Below the pieces are notes generated by a model. The model saw only the letters and a program-made list of their open reading frames with translations. It searched no databases and was not told where the DNA came from. This document shows positions 9,054 to 18,631 of a stretch of DNA of 64,000 nucleotides, in pieces. Source of the DNA: Cupriavidus necator (GTDB lineage Bacteria > Pseudomonadota > Gammaproteobacteria > Burkholderiales > Burkholderiaceae); assembly GCA_022041995.1 (NCBI GenBank), contig CP074384.1, positions 124,001 to 188,000 on the forward strand. Direction: 5' to 3'. The first letter of the stretch is position 1. Each line of letters opens with the position of its first letter. A program made the position numbers and the translations under genes.

Positions 9054-9550
9054 TGCTGAAAGTAACATCGAATACGCTCGGCTGTCTCTGAACACTGTGC
9101 AGACCCACGATAAAGCCTTGAAGTTGCAGTTCGGTGCGAGCCGGTGCACGCGAGGTGACGGCTTGCTGTGATTCACTCTCAGGTTATCGAGAATCAGGAC
9201 GCCTTCTTGCCTGCGTGCCAAAACGACGTCCACCGATGGCATCTTGCAGCGTCGTCGCGACGCCCTCAGTATGACGCTGGCAAGATGCCAAACACTCCAA
9301 TGCGATATCCCAGCTGTGCTTGTTCATCTCCGCTCTTGATCGACACCGCCAGCATGAGATGCGCCCGTCTTGTTTCCTCAAGAGTCCGGATTGTCCCCCC
9401 GTAATGGCTGTTGAGCAGGAGCTTACTCGTCCTAATTCCACTATCCCGACATAGGCCTCTTGTTTCAACGGTCTACCCGCCCGATCCGATGACAACGGCG
9501 GAAGCTATTACAACGGCCTGCGAGGTAACTACTGGAGAAGGGGCATAGCT
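9054..9550 (+). other. Spacer between ART-like effector and SKWP gene
   Basis: The first 120 bases hold an alternative end of the upstream effector: LYSAVEALIKRSNFSPNDAE in the frame stopping at 9171 has natural codon use, so one missing base near 8936 could extend the protein to about 235 residues. The rest shows no gene. No hrpII box was found before the SKWP gene, so it is probably read from the promoter at 8369. A strong Shine-Dalgarno (GGAGAAGGGG) lies at 9533-9542. This spacer is conserved in units 3 and 5; in unit 4 it holds an IS630 element. Confidence 0.5.
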
Positions 9551-11437
9551 ATGAGAATTGGCAGCCCGGCGAGTCCGGACGCTGGTGGCGATCAGAAGAT
9601 TGACGAGGCTGCACCCGGACAGTCCCCGACTTCGCGGCCCGAACCTGCGTCCCGGAGGACAGACACGGTCCTTGACGCGTTGCCGCGGCGGGAAGGCCTG
9701 GCAGCGCGTCGCCAGCAGCGCAGGATGCAGCCTTATTCCGGACCTCAACGGCAAAGGGCATTCGCTTCACGGCCACAGGGGGACGAGGATACTGCCGGAC
9801 ATCCGTTGCGCGCTTTGCCGAGTAGCGGGAGGCCTGTGTCAGACCGAGCAGCGGACGATGCACCCCGCAGGGCCCAGTCGTCGTGGCCGCCCAGCACGCG
9901 CAACCTGCCGGACCAGCAGCTGCGGTCAACCCTTGCTGCAAGCGGGATGGAGAGGTATCAGATCGCCGCGGCGGCGCCATCGCGCAAGCGACCGGCCCGC
10001 GATGCGATTGAAGCGCTGGATGAAAGGCACCACTCGAGGATGCGCATCGAGCCGAGCGAACCACAGCGCCGCAGCCGGAATCTGGGGAGAGTCCTGACGT
10101 ATCCTGAACACGAGTTCGGCCGGCAGCTCAGGAACCAACGGTATGCGCAGCAGCAAGTGCTTTCCGGCAACGCGAAGGATGCCGATTTCCCTGAACTTGC
10201 CATCCGGATGGCAAGGGAGAACGTGCTGGCACAGCGCAACGGCTACGGGCAGGCACTGGTCTTTCTGCGCCCAGACTATGCCGGCGACAACCTGCACTTC
10301 CTGGACTTGTATTTGCAGAAACTGCAGGTCAGGAACAAGGTCAGGAACATACCGCCTGCGCGGGCCAACGACGTTCGCGAGGCGGTTGAACTGGCGGCGC
10401 ACTATCTTGTGGACACCGACTGGTGCCGGGGCGCGCCGGCTGCAAGCTACGTGCATTTCGCCAACAAGCTTAGCAAGCATGCCGACAGCGAGATCTGCCG
10501 GCTAGCGCTGCGAAGCATCGCGACCGAACTGCAGAGGCCGGGCGCGCTGCACAGGCTGAACGGACGGCAAGCCGCCATGCTGTGCAATGCGTTGTCCAAG
10601 GCGCCGGAGCGCCCGGCGTGCTGCGATGCGGTGTCCGGTCTTGTCAGGCATCTTCGATTGCGTGGTCTGATCCCGGGGCTGAACGCACAGGATATGTCAA
10701 ATCTGCTCAATGCCCTGAGCAAGTGGTCGGACGATGGCAGGGTCAGGGAGAACGCACTGGAGCTGGCCAGGCGCGTTGCGGCAGACGCGCCGCTGCGCGA
10801 GTCGATGAATGCGCAGGCGGTGGCCAACGCGCTCAACGCTCTCTCGAAGTGGCCTGACGAAGCCGATGCGCGTCAGGCGGTGCTGCCGCTGGCCGGACGC
10901 GTGGCATCGGATGCGGGGCTGCGCCAGCGGATGGACGGGCAGCATGTTGCCAACGCGCTCAATGCATTCTCAAAGTGGCCGGCGTCGCATCGGTCCGGTG
11001 AGGCGGTACGGTGCCTGGCCGGGAGCGTGGCATCGGATGCGAGGCTGCGCCAGCAGATGGACGGGCAGAACGTGGCCAACGCGCTCAACGCATTCTCAAA
11101 GTGGCCGGCGTCGCATCGGACCGGTGAGGCGGTACGGTGCCTGGCCCGGCGCCTCGCATCGGAACTCCGGCTGTGCCAGTCGATGAACGCGCAGGAGGTG
11201 GCCAACGCGCTCAATGCGCTCTCGAAGTGGCCGGGCGAGGCCGAGGCCCGCGACGCGGCGCTGCGGCTGGCCGGGCGCCTAAGCTCGGACGCGCGGCTGC
11301 GCCAGTCGATGGACATGCAACATGTGGCCAACGCGCTCAATGCGCTTTCGAAGTGGCCGGACGAGGACGAGGCCCGTGACGCGGCGCTGCGCCTGGCCAG
11401 TCGTCTGACCTCGGAGGCTGAGAGGGGGAGTCGATGA
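9551..11437 (+). CDS. SKWP effector copy 2, N-terminal piece
   Basis: 628 residues. Residues 1 to about 130 are polar, Pro/Arg/Ser-rich and probably disordered, as expected for a secretion signal. Residues about 175-340 form a helical lead-in domain (LDLYLQKLQVRNKVRNI). From about residue 335 the first degenerate repeats appear (NALSKAP, NALSKWS), followed by five full SKWP repeats. The frame is lost at 11425, where a two-base change after TSEAER gives a stop. Confidence 0.75.
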   Translation: MRIGSPASPDAGGDQKIDEAAPGQSPTSRPEPASRRTDTVLDALPRREGLAARRQQRRMQPYSGPQRQRAFASRPQGDEDTAGHPLRALPSSGRPVSDRAADDAPRRAQSSWPPSTRNLPDQQLRSTLAASGMERYQIAAAAPSRKRPARDAIEALDERHHSRMRIEPSEPQRRSRNLGRVLTYPEHEFGRQLRNQRYAQQQVLSGNAKDADFPELAIRMARENVLAQRNGYGQALVFLRPDYAGDNLHFLDLYLQKLQVRNKVRNIPPARANDVREAVELAAHYLVDTDWCRGAPAASYVHFANKLSKHADSEICRLALRSIATELQRPGALHRLNGRQAAMLCNALSKAPERPACCDAVSGLVRHLRLRGLIPGLNAQDMSNLLNALSKWSDDGRVRENALELARRVAADAPLRESMNAQAVANALNALSKWPDEADARQAVLPLAGRVASDAGLRQRMDGQHVANALNAFSKWPASHRSGEAVRCLAGSVASDARLRQQMDGQNVANALNAFSKWPASHRTGEAVRCLARRLASELRLCQSMNAQEVANALNALSKWPGEAEARDAALRLAGRLSSDARLRQSMDMQHVANALNALSKWPDEDEARDAALRLASRLTSEAERGSR

Positions 11438-12830
11438 ACGCGCAGGCCGTGGCCAATGCCCTGAACGCGCTTTCGAAGTGGCCGGACAAGGTCGGGCCCG
11501 AGACGCGGCACTGCGGTTGGCCGGGCGCCTGGCATCGGAGGGGGGCGCACGGCTGCGCCAGTCGATGGACGCGCAACATGTGGCCAACGCCCTGAACGCG
11601 CTCTCGAAGTGGCCGGACGAGGTCGAGGCCCGAGACGCGGCGCTGCGGCTGGCCGGGCGCCTAAGCTCGGACGCGCGGCTGCGCCAGTCAATGGACATGC
11701 AACATGTGGCCAACGCCCTGCACGCGCTTTCGAAGTGGCCGGACGAGGACGAGGCCCGAGACGCGGCGCTGCGGCTGGCCGGGCGCCTAAGCTCGGACGC
11801 GCGGCTGCGCCAGCCGATGGACGCGCAGGCCGTGGCCAACGCGCTCAATGCGCTCTCGAAGTGGCCGGGCGAGGCCGAGGCCCGCGCCGCGGCGCTGCGG
11901 CTGGCCGGGCGCCTAAGCTCGGACGCGCGGCTGCGCCAGTCAATGGACATGCAACATGTGGCCAACGCCCTGAACGCGCTTTCGAAGTGGCCGGACGAGG
12001 CCGAGGCCCGCGCCGCGGCGCTGCGGCTGGCCAGTCGTCTGACCTCGGAGGCTGAGGGGGGCGCGCGGCAGCGCCAGTCGATGAACGCGCAACATGTGGC
12101 CAACGCCCTGAACGCGCTCTCGAAGTGGCCGGACGAGGTCGAGGCCCGAGACGCGGCGCTGCGGCTGGCCGGTCGCCTGGCATCGGAGGCGGACGCGCGG
12201 CTGCGCCAGTCGATGGACGCGCAGGCCGTGGCCAACGCCCTGAACGCGCTTTCGAAGTGGCCGGACGAGGACGAGGCCCGAGACGCGGCGCTGTGGCTGG
12301 CCGGTCGCCTGGCATCGGAGGCGGACGCGGACGCGCGGCTGCGCCAGTCGATGGACGCGCAGGCCGTGGCCAACGCGCTCAATGCCCTCTCGAAGTGGCC
12401 GGGCGAGAACGAGGCCCGAGACGCGGCGCTGCGGCTGGCCGATCTTCTGACCTCGGAGGCTGAGGGGGGCGCGCGGCTGCGCCAGTCGATGAACGCGCAG
12501 GCCGTGGCCAACGCCCTGAACGCGCTCTCGAAGTGGCCGGGCGAGGCCGAGGCCCGCGCCGCGACGCTGCGGCTGGCCGGCGCCTAAGCTCGGACGCGCG
12601 GCTGCGCCAGTCGATGGAAGCGCAGGCCGTGGCCAACGCCCTGAACGCGCTTTCGAAGTGGCCGGACGAGGCCGAGGCCCGCGCCGCGGCGCTGGTGCTG
12701 GCCGATCGCCTGACCTCGGAGGCTGAGGGAGATGCGCGGCTGCGCCAGTCGATGGACGCGCAGGCCGTGGCCAGCACCCTCCACGCACTGTCCCGATGGC
12801 CGCAAGAAAGCGGCCTGCATGAAGCGGCGT
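10805..12830 (+). repeat. SKWP repeats, copy 2 (15 units of 42 residues / 126 bp)
   Basis: Each unit reads M(D/N/E)xQxVANALNALSKWP, then (D/G)E-x-EARxAALRLA and a variable SxxRLRQS end. I count 15 SKWP cores here, plus flanking degenerate SKAP, SKWS and SRWP units. Some units carry a 4-5 residue insert (EAEGGA). The unit is a predicted two- to three-helix alpha-solenoid repeat, as known for the SKWP family. Confidence 0.85.
11478..12587 (+). CDS. SKWP effector copy 2, repeat piece
   Basis: 369 codons consisting only of SKWP repeats (eight cores), continuing the frame lost at about 11425-11500. It stops at 12587 because one base is missing in CTGGCCGGCGCC compared with the CCGGGCGCC of neighbouring repeats. 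It is not an independent gene. Confidence 0.7.
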   Translation: MAGQGRARDAALRLAGRLASEGGARLRQSMDAQHVANALNALSKWPDEVEARDAALRLAGRLSSDARLRQSMDMQHVANALHALSKWPDEDEARDAALRLAGRLSSDARLRQPMDAQAVANALNALSKWPGEAEARAAALRLAGRLSSDARLRQSMDMQHVANALNALSKWPDEAEARAAALRLASRLTSEAEGGARQRQSMNAQHVANALNALSKWPDEVEARDAALRLAGRLASEADARLRQSMDAQAVANALNALSKWPDEDEARDAALWLAGRLASEADADARLRQSMDAQAVANALNALSKWPGENEARDAALRLADLLTSEAEGGARLRQSMNAQAVANALNALSKWPGEAEARAATLRLAGA

Positions 12831-13339
12831 GGTGTCTGGCGGCACGCCTGGGCTCGGCTCCGCTCGAGTGGAGCACGTTCGAATTCGGCCAGACCGGCCA
12901 GATTGCCAACGCGCTGGCGCGGCTCGGCCGGGACGAAGACGGGAACGCCGTTCTCGCACGCGATGTACTGATGGGGGTAGCGGTGCACCTGGAGTTGTAT
13001 CCGGAACGCTTCGACAGCGCCGAGGGCCGCCACGTGGGTATGCTGCTCAAGGCTTTCGCCCAGCTGCGGCTGCACGACGCGCTGCGGCTGCTCGCAACGC
13101 CGGCGCTGGAGCGTGTCATGACGCTGTGTCAAGAAGGACGGCTGCGCGAAGAACCGCTGGAAAGTGTGGGCACCCTGTGCATGGGGCTGCTGCCGCTGGC
13201 GCGCAGCCCGGAGTTGCCGCGCCACCGGGTGCGCGCCCTGCAGACGTTCGACGCGCTGAAGCCAGTCGTAGAACACAAGATCGACGCGTATCTGCGCCAA
13301 GCCCGGGCGGGGCAGGCGCTCGTGCCGGGCTGCACCTGA
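12590..13339 (+). CDS. SKWP effector copy 2, last repeat and post-repeat domain piece
   Basis: Holds the last SKWP unit, the degenerate SRWPQESG unit, and the conserved helical block LVLYPERFDSAEGRHVGML to VVEHKIDAYLRQA. The frame ends at 13339 because CAAGCCCGGGCGG lacks the fourth C found in the in-frame copies 3, 4 and 5 (CAAGCCCCGGGCGG). Confidence 0.7.
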   Translation, partial: SDARLRQSMEAQAVANALNALSKWPDEAEARAAALVLADRLTSEAEGDARLRQSMDAQAVASTLHALSRWPQESGLHEAAWCLAARLGSAPLEWSTFEFGQTGQIANALARLGRDEDGNAVLARDVLMGVAVHLELYPERFDSAEGRHVGMLLKAFAQLRLHDALRLLATPALERVMTLCQEGRLREEPLESVGTLCMGLLPLARSPELPRHRVRALQTFDALKPVVEHKIDAYLRQARAGQALVPGCT

Positions 13340-15366
13340 AGGAGGGCGACGAAGCATGCGGTACGCGCTGTCCGGCCCTGTCACTGTATCAGGTGCTCAA
13401 GGCATACACCGTGGTGGCCCACCAGTGGAAGCCGCGCTACATCAGCGGCGGGCGTGAGTCGGTGAAGACGCACCAGGAGACTCTGAAGCAGTGGGTGCGA
13501 CAGACGCTGGACAGGACGCGCCCGCTCATCGAGACGGATCTGCAGGAAAAGAGCTGGAACTTGATTGCGCAGATCGAGGCGGATGATGCGATCCTGGACG
13601 CGCTGGATCTGCGGCTGGCCAGCGCGGCGCATCTGGAGGCCCTCACGACGCGTTACCCTCCTCGCCGGTTCGATCTGGCAGCGCGCCACGAGAGCCTGCG
13701 CACAGTGGTGGGAAACGTCGTACCACCCGAACCGAGTGGGGGCGACACCACGCATGTCACGGTCGACTTGCGGGGACGGGAGCTGGAGCCCGCCGCGTCG
13801 TCCGACGGGGCGGAGCCTGCGTATTCGTTTTATTCACGCCTGACCGGTCAGCCGCTGGTCGAGGTGCGGCTGCCTGGGGAGTTAAGCGCCTTCATGCTCG
13901 CGCGCACGTTCCAGTACAAAGACGAGCCTTGGCGCTTCGACATGTTTGGCGGCAGCCGCCTGACACGGGGGCGGCGGAAGTCAGCCCGGGACATCGCCGC
14001 CGGCCGCAGCGCGTCTGCTTCGGTGCTGCCGGCAGTGCGGTATGCCGACAGTGCCCCAGGCAGCGCCTTCATGGAACTGGCGCAGAAGCTGGCGCCGCAG
14101 CGCGAGGACTGGTCGCGCATGCAACGCGCGCTCATGGAGATGGTGCCACCTGACCATGTGGTGGAGGGCACGTTGCGGCTGGGCTGGTTTGAGGACGTGC
14201 CCGGGCCGCAGCACCCCTTCAGGCTTCAAGGGCCACACCACGAGCGCATCGCGCTCTGTCCAAATGACGGCTGCGGGTTTCTGAGATGGGACGTGGCGAT
14301 GCGCATTCCGGTGGTGCGCGAACATATCGAGGCATGGGAGGCAGTCAGGGAGGCACGGGGCGACGAGGCACAGCAAAAGCTGGTGGATGGGCAGCAGCCG
14401 GGATTTAACACGCTGCCACCGCAGGCCCTGATGCATTTCCCGCGGGATGAGGCGGCGCTTGACGAAGCGCGCGAGGTGATGCAGCGCAGGCTGAACGGGG
14501 TGGACCGGCACGCATCGCAGGCGGTGGACTGCCTGACGCTGTACCAACTGGCCGTCAGCGGCGGCTACCAGGGGCGGCGCATCCGCGCGGTCCCCTCGGC
14601 TGACGACAGGCTGTATCTGCCGACGATTCCGCTGCCGGGCTTTGCGCAGTTGCAGGGCGATGTGCTGGTGGGCAAACCGCCGTACGATAAGGAGAACCTG
14701 TTGCCCATTGCGGCCGCGCAGGTCGTTACGCCCGATCAGGAGGACGTGACGGCCCAGTTTCTGGACCAGTGCTTCGCCATCCAGTACAGCTATACGGGAT
14801 TCGATGAGGATTCGGGCACGGGCGCCGACATGTTGCACAGCAAGGGCATGCTGATCATCCCGCCGCCGGGCTACTGGTCGCCGGATCCGGACCACCAGGG
14901 GCTGCACCTGGCCTGTTCGCGGGAGGACCTGAAGACGCTGTCGCGCTGGAAGAGCCGGCGCGAGCGCGACACGCTGCCGCAGCAGATGTTCAGCACGGGC
15001 AGCCTGCGAGTCAAGGACGTGCTGCTGCCTGGGCGGCTTGGGGCAATCCCGATTGCGGAGCTGCGCAAGCGGAGCATGGACACGGACGGGGACGATGCGT
15101 TCGTCTATGCGGGCTATCCGGCTCTCGTGGGCCACATCGGTCGCGTCATGCAGTCGCGCCAGGCGCGACGGGGCGAGGAGCGCTCGTTCAAGCCGCCCAA
15201 GACTGCGCATCCGGCCATCGATGAACGGGGCCGCTACCAGGCGGGACGGGCGCGCGAAATTATGGCCGAGCAGCGGGGGGCGCGTTGCTGGGTAAAGCCG
15301 CCACGCTCGCCATGCGCTTTCTCGCGCAGCCCGATGAGCTGCGCGAGGCCATGGCGCGAAACATGA
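13320..15366 (+). CDS. SKWP effector copy 2, conserved middle piece
   Basis: In-frame coding runs from about 13320 (GDEACGTRCPALSLYQ) to about 15275 (IMAEQRG). After that a six-G tract shifts it into an out-of-frame tail with a stop at 15366. It contains the DTDGD motif near 15079-15093. The correct frame resumes with LGKAATLAMRFLAQPDEL just downstream. Confidence 0.7.
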
Positions 15367-18260
15367 TGTTCGGCACCTACGACGGCGTGGCGCGTGATTT
15401 GCGCAACGGACTGCGCAGGCGGCTGCAGGGGGACAAGGATGCACCAGCGCTGCAGCAGTTGCAGGTGCAGGCGCATGAGGCGATTGACCGAGCCCATGAG
15501 CCGCAAGCGTGCGAGGCGGCGAAACTGCTGTATGAGCTGTGTATGCAGCTGGGCAGGGACAGCGTCCAGGCACCGCAGCTTCCGTCCGCGCTGGCGCAGG
15601 GGTTCCCCGCACTTGCGAGCGCCTATGAGCAGGCAGACGACACGGCCGGGCGTGTGCACGCGGTGCTGGACAACTACCCGGTGTGCCGTCTGTCGCGTAC
15701 GGCGTTCCCCGAGGGGCAGCCGGGGCTGGTGCCGGGCGAGCCGGAGCTGTCCATGCGCAACCTGTTTACGATAGCCATAAAGGTGGGCACCGACGCGCTG
15801 AAGTCGGACACGGGCACCGATCTCTTTACAAGCGTGATCGAGAGTTGCGAAATGGCTGAACGCCGGTATCCCGACCGTCTGCGTCGGGTACCGTACAGCA
15901 AGCCGACGTTGGCGGAAATACGGCACGGGCGCTTCGATCCACAGTGGGCAGACGCTGCGCTGCGGCAGATGCCAACGATGGCAGCGGGTGTCATGCAGGA
16001 CGCCGTCCGGGCGCTGCAGCAGGCGGAGCTGCTCAGCGTACCGGCTACGCCGGCCGAACGGGCGCAGGAGGTTTCCCGGGAGGCGCTTGAGCAAGAGGCG
16101 CTGGCGCTCAATGAACGGGCCCGTTTGGCCGAGCCGGGGATCACGATGAGGCTGCAGGACATCGTGAACGGGTGCAGTGAGCCCGGACACGCGCGGGCGG
16201 GTCTGGCGGGCGAACAGAAGAACAGGCTGAAGTCGCCGCGCTCGCTGCAGGACAAGCTGGCCCGGCTGATTGGTGGAGTGCCGCCCCGGACCCTGGCCCA
16301 GGCCAGCGCGCTGGTCAACGATGCGCTGCGCTACAGTGTGGTGCTGCCCGCGGATACGTTTATGGGGGACTATCGCCAGATCATGGCGCAGCTCGCGAAG
16401 GCGCATACTCTGATCCGGCGCACGAATCACTTCCTGCGGGGCCGCAGCCCTTTCCAGGCGGTGAGCGTCACGCTGAAGGAGCCAAACGGCATCGCATGGG
16501 AAATCCAGTTTCATACAGAGCAAACGTTCAGATGCAAGGAGAAGTACCACGACCTGTACAAGCAGGCGCAACGACGTGGATTCGATGGCGCCTCCGGCGA
16601 CGAGATCTGGAAGTTGCTCGGGCCAGCGCGCGAGGCCTTCCGTGCATTACCCGTTCCTGCGGGGGTGGAAGATATCGTGGACTGGGAGCCGGAAACGGTA
16701 TTGAAGGTGCAGCCGCGGCCCCAGGCGTCAGCCACGCCGCGCGTGCCTGCCCCCCTTGCGCAACTGGCCCAGCAGATCAGAAGCCAGGCTGAACGTCTCG
16801 AGGGTGCGGTCTGGCCTGTGCTGCAGCAGGCGCTGGAGCACCACGGCGCGAAGTTGCGCGCGGACATGGACGGTGGCGGCTGGCGCAGGTTTATCTTTAA
16901 GAAGAAGAAAAGCATTGAAGAGAAGCTTGCCCGGATACAGCGCGAGCAGGGCCTGCAAACACCGCAGGAGGCCGCCAGGCGGGTACGCGATGGTCTGCGC
17001 TATGAGGTGATCCTCGGTGCAGAGAGATTTGCCATGGACGCCCGGAGGATCCTGACCAGTCTGCAAAGGGCCGGCATGACGGTCATGCGCGTGAACAACA
17101 GCTTTACCCGGGAGGGCACCGGCTATGCTGGCCTGAATGTGAACGTGCGCACCCGCGTTGAGGGCGAAGACGCCGACTGGGAAATCCAGTTCCACACCCG
17201 TGATAGCCTGAAGGCCAAGGAGAAGGGTCACCGGACCTACGAAAGGCTGCGCCAACTGTCGCCTGATGCGGTGCCGCGCGAGACGCTGGAGCAGGACCTG
17301 CGCGACGCGGCAGCCCGCGTGGCGCCCCCGCAGGGCATCGAGATGATCCTGTCCTTCGATCTCTATGCGGAACCATCCATTGCCGACGAGAGGCCTGGCG
17401 GCCCGATGAACCAGCCGTATCGCGGCGCAGCCGCGGATCAAGCACGCAGCTCCGACCTGGACACCGGGCAACCCTACGGGCCGCACGGTGCCACGCGGAG
17501 CGCGCCTGCCGTGACACACCCGGCCCCCGATCCTGGCCATGCTGTTCGCAGCAACTGGGGCCCCCGCCCCGCGCGCACCGGACGTGCTGAGCGGCCTGCA
17601 CGACCCCCCCTGGCGGGTGCCTCGCCGGCTCAGGTGCCCGTTCCCCCATCCTTGGGCGAATTCAATTCGGGGCCCCTGCTCATCAGTCTTGAACAGTTTC
17701 TGGCGCAATCAAACGCTGAGATGGGGATGGCCAGCGGGCTGCAGAATAATTGCCTGCTAGACACAGCTCTTCAGCTCAGCCGCAACCTAAGGCGAGAGCC
17801 TGCGATGGCAACGGAGCAGACGAGCGAACTCCAGGCGCAGGCGCAGTGGTTGCGGGGCGAGCTATTTCGTGGGGCCTGGCCGATAGGGATGGCGACATCG
17901 ACATGTACGAGGCCGGGTGGGGGCTCGCGCGCAGCCTTGGCATACGCATCCAGGCCATTGCGGTCAATGCGAGCGGGCAGCTCACAGTGCATCCGGTTGT
18001 TGGTCAGCAAGGCCGGCTTGTGCATATCCTTCATACACCCGGCCACTTTCAGCCATTGTGGCCGCGCCGCTAGGTTGCGGCGGCTGAACAAGATTCTTCG
18101 GTCGAAATGCTCCCGTAATCCTTCCAGTTATGATGTTCGCGAATCCTATTCGCTGGCGGTAAAGAGATACTCAACTTTAGACACTCGAATGCCCTCCGCG
18201 ACCGCGCGTAGCAGAGCGATCGTGGAGTGTAAGCGCTCAATTGACGACGTCTGGTATTGA
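15285..18260 (+). CDS. SKWP effector copy 2, RelA/SpoT-like domains and start of OTU-like module
   Basis: The frame covers KVGTDALKSDTG (about 15775), both RSH-like domains (about 16225-16575 and 16905-17255), the proline-rich linker, and QNNCLLDTALQLSRN. At 17873 a four-G tract moves it out of frame, so the terminal 120 codons are noise that happens to stay open to 18260. It is the only copy in which the linker and the cysteine box are joined without a shift. Confidence 0.7.
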   Translation: MLGKAATLAMRFLAQPDELREAMARNMMFGTYDGVARDLRNGLRRRLQGDKDAPALQQLQVQAHEAIDRAHEPQACEAAKLLYELCMQLGRDSVQAPQLPSALAQGFPALASAYEQADDTAGRVHAVLDNYPVCRLSRTAFPEGQPGLVPGEPELSMRNLFTIAIKVGTDALKSDTGTDLFTSVIESCEMAERRYPDRLRRVPYSKPTLAEIRHGRFDPQWADAALRQMPTMAAGVMQDAVRALQQAELLSVPATPAERAQEVSREALEQEALALNERARLAEPGITMRLQDIVNGCSEPGHARAGLAGEQKNRLKSPRSLQDKLARLIGGVPPRTLAQASALVNDALRYSVVLPADTFMGDYRQIMAQLAKAHTLIRRTNHFLRGRSPFQAVSVTLKEPNGIAWEIQFHTEQTFRCKEKYHDLYKQAQRRGFDGASGDEIWKLLGPAREAFRALPVPAGVEDIVDWEPETVLKVQPRPQASATPRVPAPLAQLAQQIRSQAERLEGAVWPVLQQALEHHGAKLRADMDGGGWRRFIFKKKKSIEEKLARIQREQGLQTPQEAARRVRDGLRYEVILGAERFAMDARRILTSLQRAGMTVMRVNNSFTREGTGYAGLNVNVRTRVEGEDADWEIQFHTRDSLKAKEKGHRTYERLRQLSPDAVPRETLEQDLRDAAARVAPPQGIEMILSFDLYAEPSIADERPGGPMNQPYRGAAADQARSSDLDTGQPYGPHGATRSAPAVTHPAPDPGHAVRSNWGPRPARTGRAERPARPPLAGASPAQVPVPPSLGEFNSGPLLISLEQFLAQSNAEMGMASGLQNNCLLDTALQLSRNLRREPAMATEQTSELQAQAQWLRGELFRGAWPIGMATSTCTRPGGGSRAALAYASRPLRSMRAGSSQCIRLLVSKAGLCISFIHPATFSHCGRAARLRRLNKILRSKCSRNPSSYDVRESYSLAVKRYSTLDTRMPSATARSRAIVECKRSIDDVWY
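17750..18073 (+). CDS. SKWP effector copy 2, end of OTU-like module
   Basis: The correct frame is regained after the G4 tract (about 17873): LADRDGDIDMYEAGWGLARS through VHILHTPGHFQPLWPRR to the stop at 18073. It carries the proposed histidine strand. It is a fragment, not a separate gene. Confidence 0.5.
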   Translation: MPARHSSSAQPQPKARACDGNGADERTPGAGAVVAGRAISWGLADRDGDIDMYEAGWGLARSLGIRIQAIAVNASGQLTVHPVVGQQGRLVHILHTPGHFQPLWPRR

Positions 18261-18281
18261 AGGCTGAACGTTGGCAGGCTT

Positions 18282-18306
18282 GCGTCCGCAAAGACTTTGC
18301 GGACGC
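18282..18306. repeat. 25-base perfect palindrome, left copy
   Basis: GCGTCCGCAAAG, a single A, then the exact inverse CTTTGCGGACGC. An identical palindrome sits at 18607-18631, on the other side of the IS66 remnant. Half-arms occur near 5287. It could be fused IS termini, a recombination site or a transcription-stopping hairpin; there is no T-run after it. Confidence 0.8.
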
Positions 18307-18310
18307 AAAC

Positions 18311-18600
18311 ATGATCCAAGAGGAGATTGACCTATTTCCGCTGCAGGCGGTGCGAGTCCGTCCCAATGGGAAGCGCGACTACGAGCCAGCGGCCAAGCGG
18401 CGTCTGATTGAGTTCTGTCTTCAATCGGGAGCTCGGTTTCGGGCACGGCCGCTCAAGGCCGGCACAACGCTAATCAGTTGCGCAAATGGATTCGGGAGTA
18501 CCGAGCTCCAGCGCAGCCGCAAGGTGCGTTGTCGGCATTCGTGCCGGTTGTCCAGCAGGTTATGGATTCGCGGCCAATCGAGACACCTGCAAAGCAGAAC
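18311..18600 (+). pseudogene. IS66-family accessory protein TnpA fragment
   Basis: Reads MIQEEIDLFPLQAVRVRPNG...RRLIEFCLQSG, then after a one-base loss near 18465 NANQLRKWIREYRAPAQPQG and AFVPVV. This matches the HTH and C-terminal pattern of IS66 TnpA. No tnpB or tnpC follows. The fragment forms the unique centre between the two arms of the giant inverted repeat and is flanked on both sides by the 25-base palindrome. Confidence 0.75.
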
Positions 18601-18606
18601 CTGTTT

Positions 18607-18631
18607 GCGTCCGCAAAGACTTTGCGGACGC
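18607..18631. repeat. 25-base perfect palindrome, right copy
   Basis: Identical to 18282-18306. Together the two copies bracket the IS66 remnant and mark the points where the mirror symmetry of the effector units starts. Confidence 0.8.

Larger units (their letters stand above)
9551..18073 (+). pseudogene. SKWP-family giant type III effector (RipS/XopAD-like), copy 2, frameshifted
   Basis: Full-length locus from MRIGSPASPDAGGD (strong Shine-Dalgarno upstream) to GHFQPLWPRR. It would code about 2,840 residues if repaired, close to the size I recall for XopAD. Breaks: near 11425 and 11500 and near 12580 within the repeats, near 13310 (post-repeat GC tract), at the G6 tract near 15275 (G7 in the in-frame copies), and at the G4 tract near 17873 inside the OTU-like module. 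Both poly-C tracts before the OTU module are in frame here, so this copy alone shows the natural join RSNWGPRPARTGR...PVPPSLGEFNSG. Type III delivery is inferred from family and promoter. Confidence 0.8.
8369..18306 (+). repeat. Left arm of giant inverted repeat (right arm 18607-27905)
   Basis: From the hrpII box to the central palindrome, this arm matches the reverse complement of 18607-27905. The main differences are the number and identity of SKWP repeats and scattered one-base indels. The non-repeated centre is only about 300 bases. The arms contain the ART-like effector, the SKWP effector and the 3' flank in mirror order. Confidence 0.85.

Noticed and set aside
10805-12830. Regular repeats considered as a CRISPR array or TAL-type array.
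   Set aside because: The period is 126 bp and fully coding, units are too long and similar for CRISPR, and the 42-residue SKWP unit lacks the 33-35-residue TAL pattern with paired variable residues.
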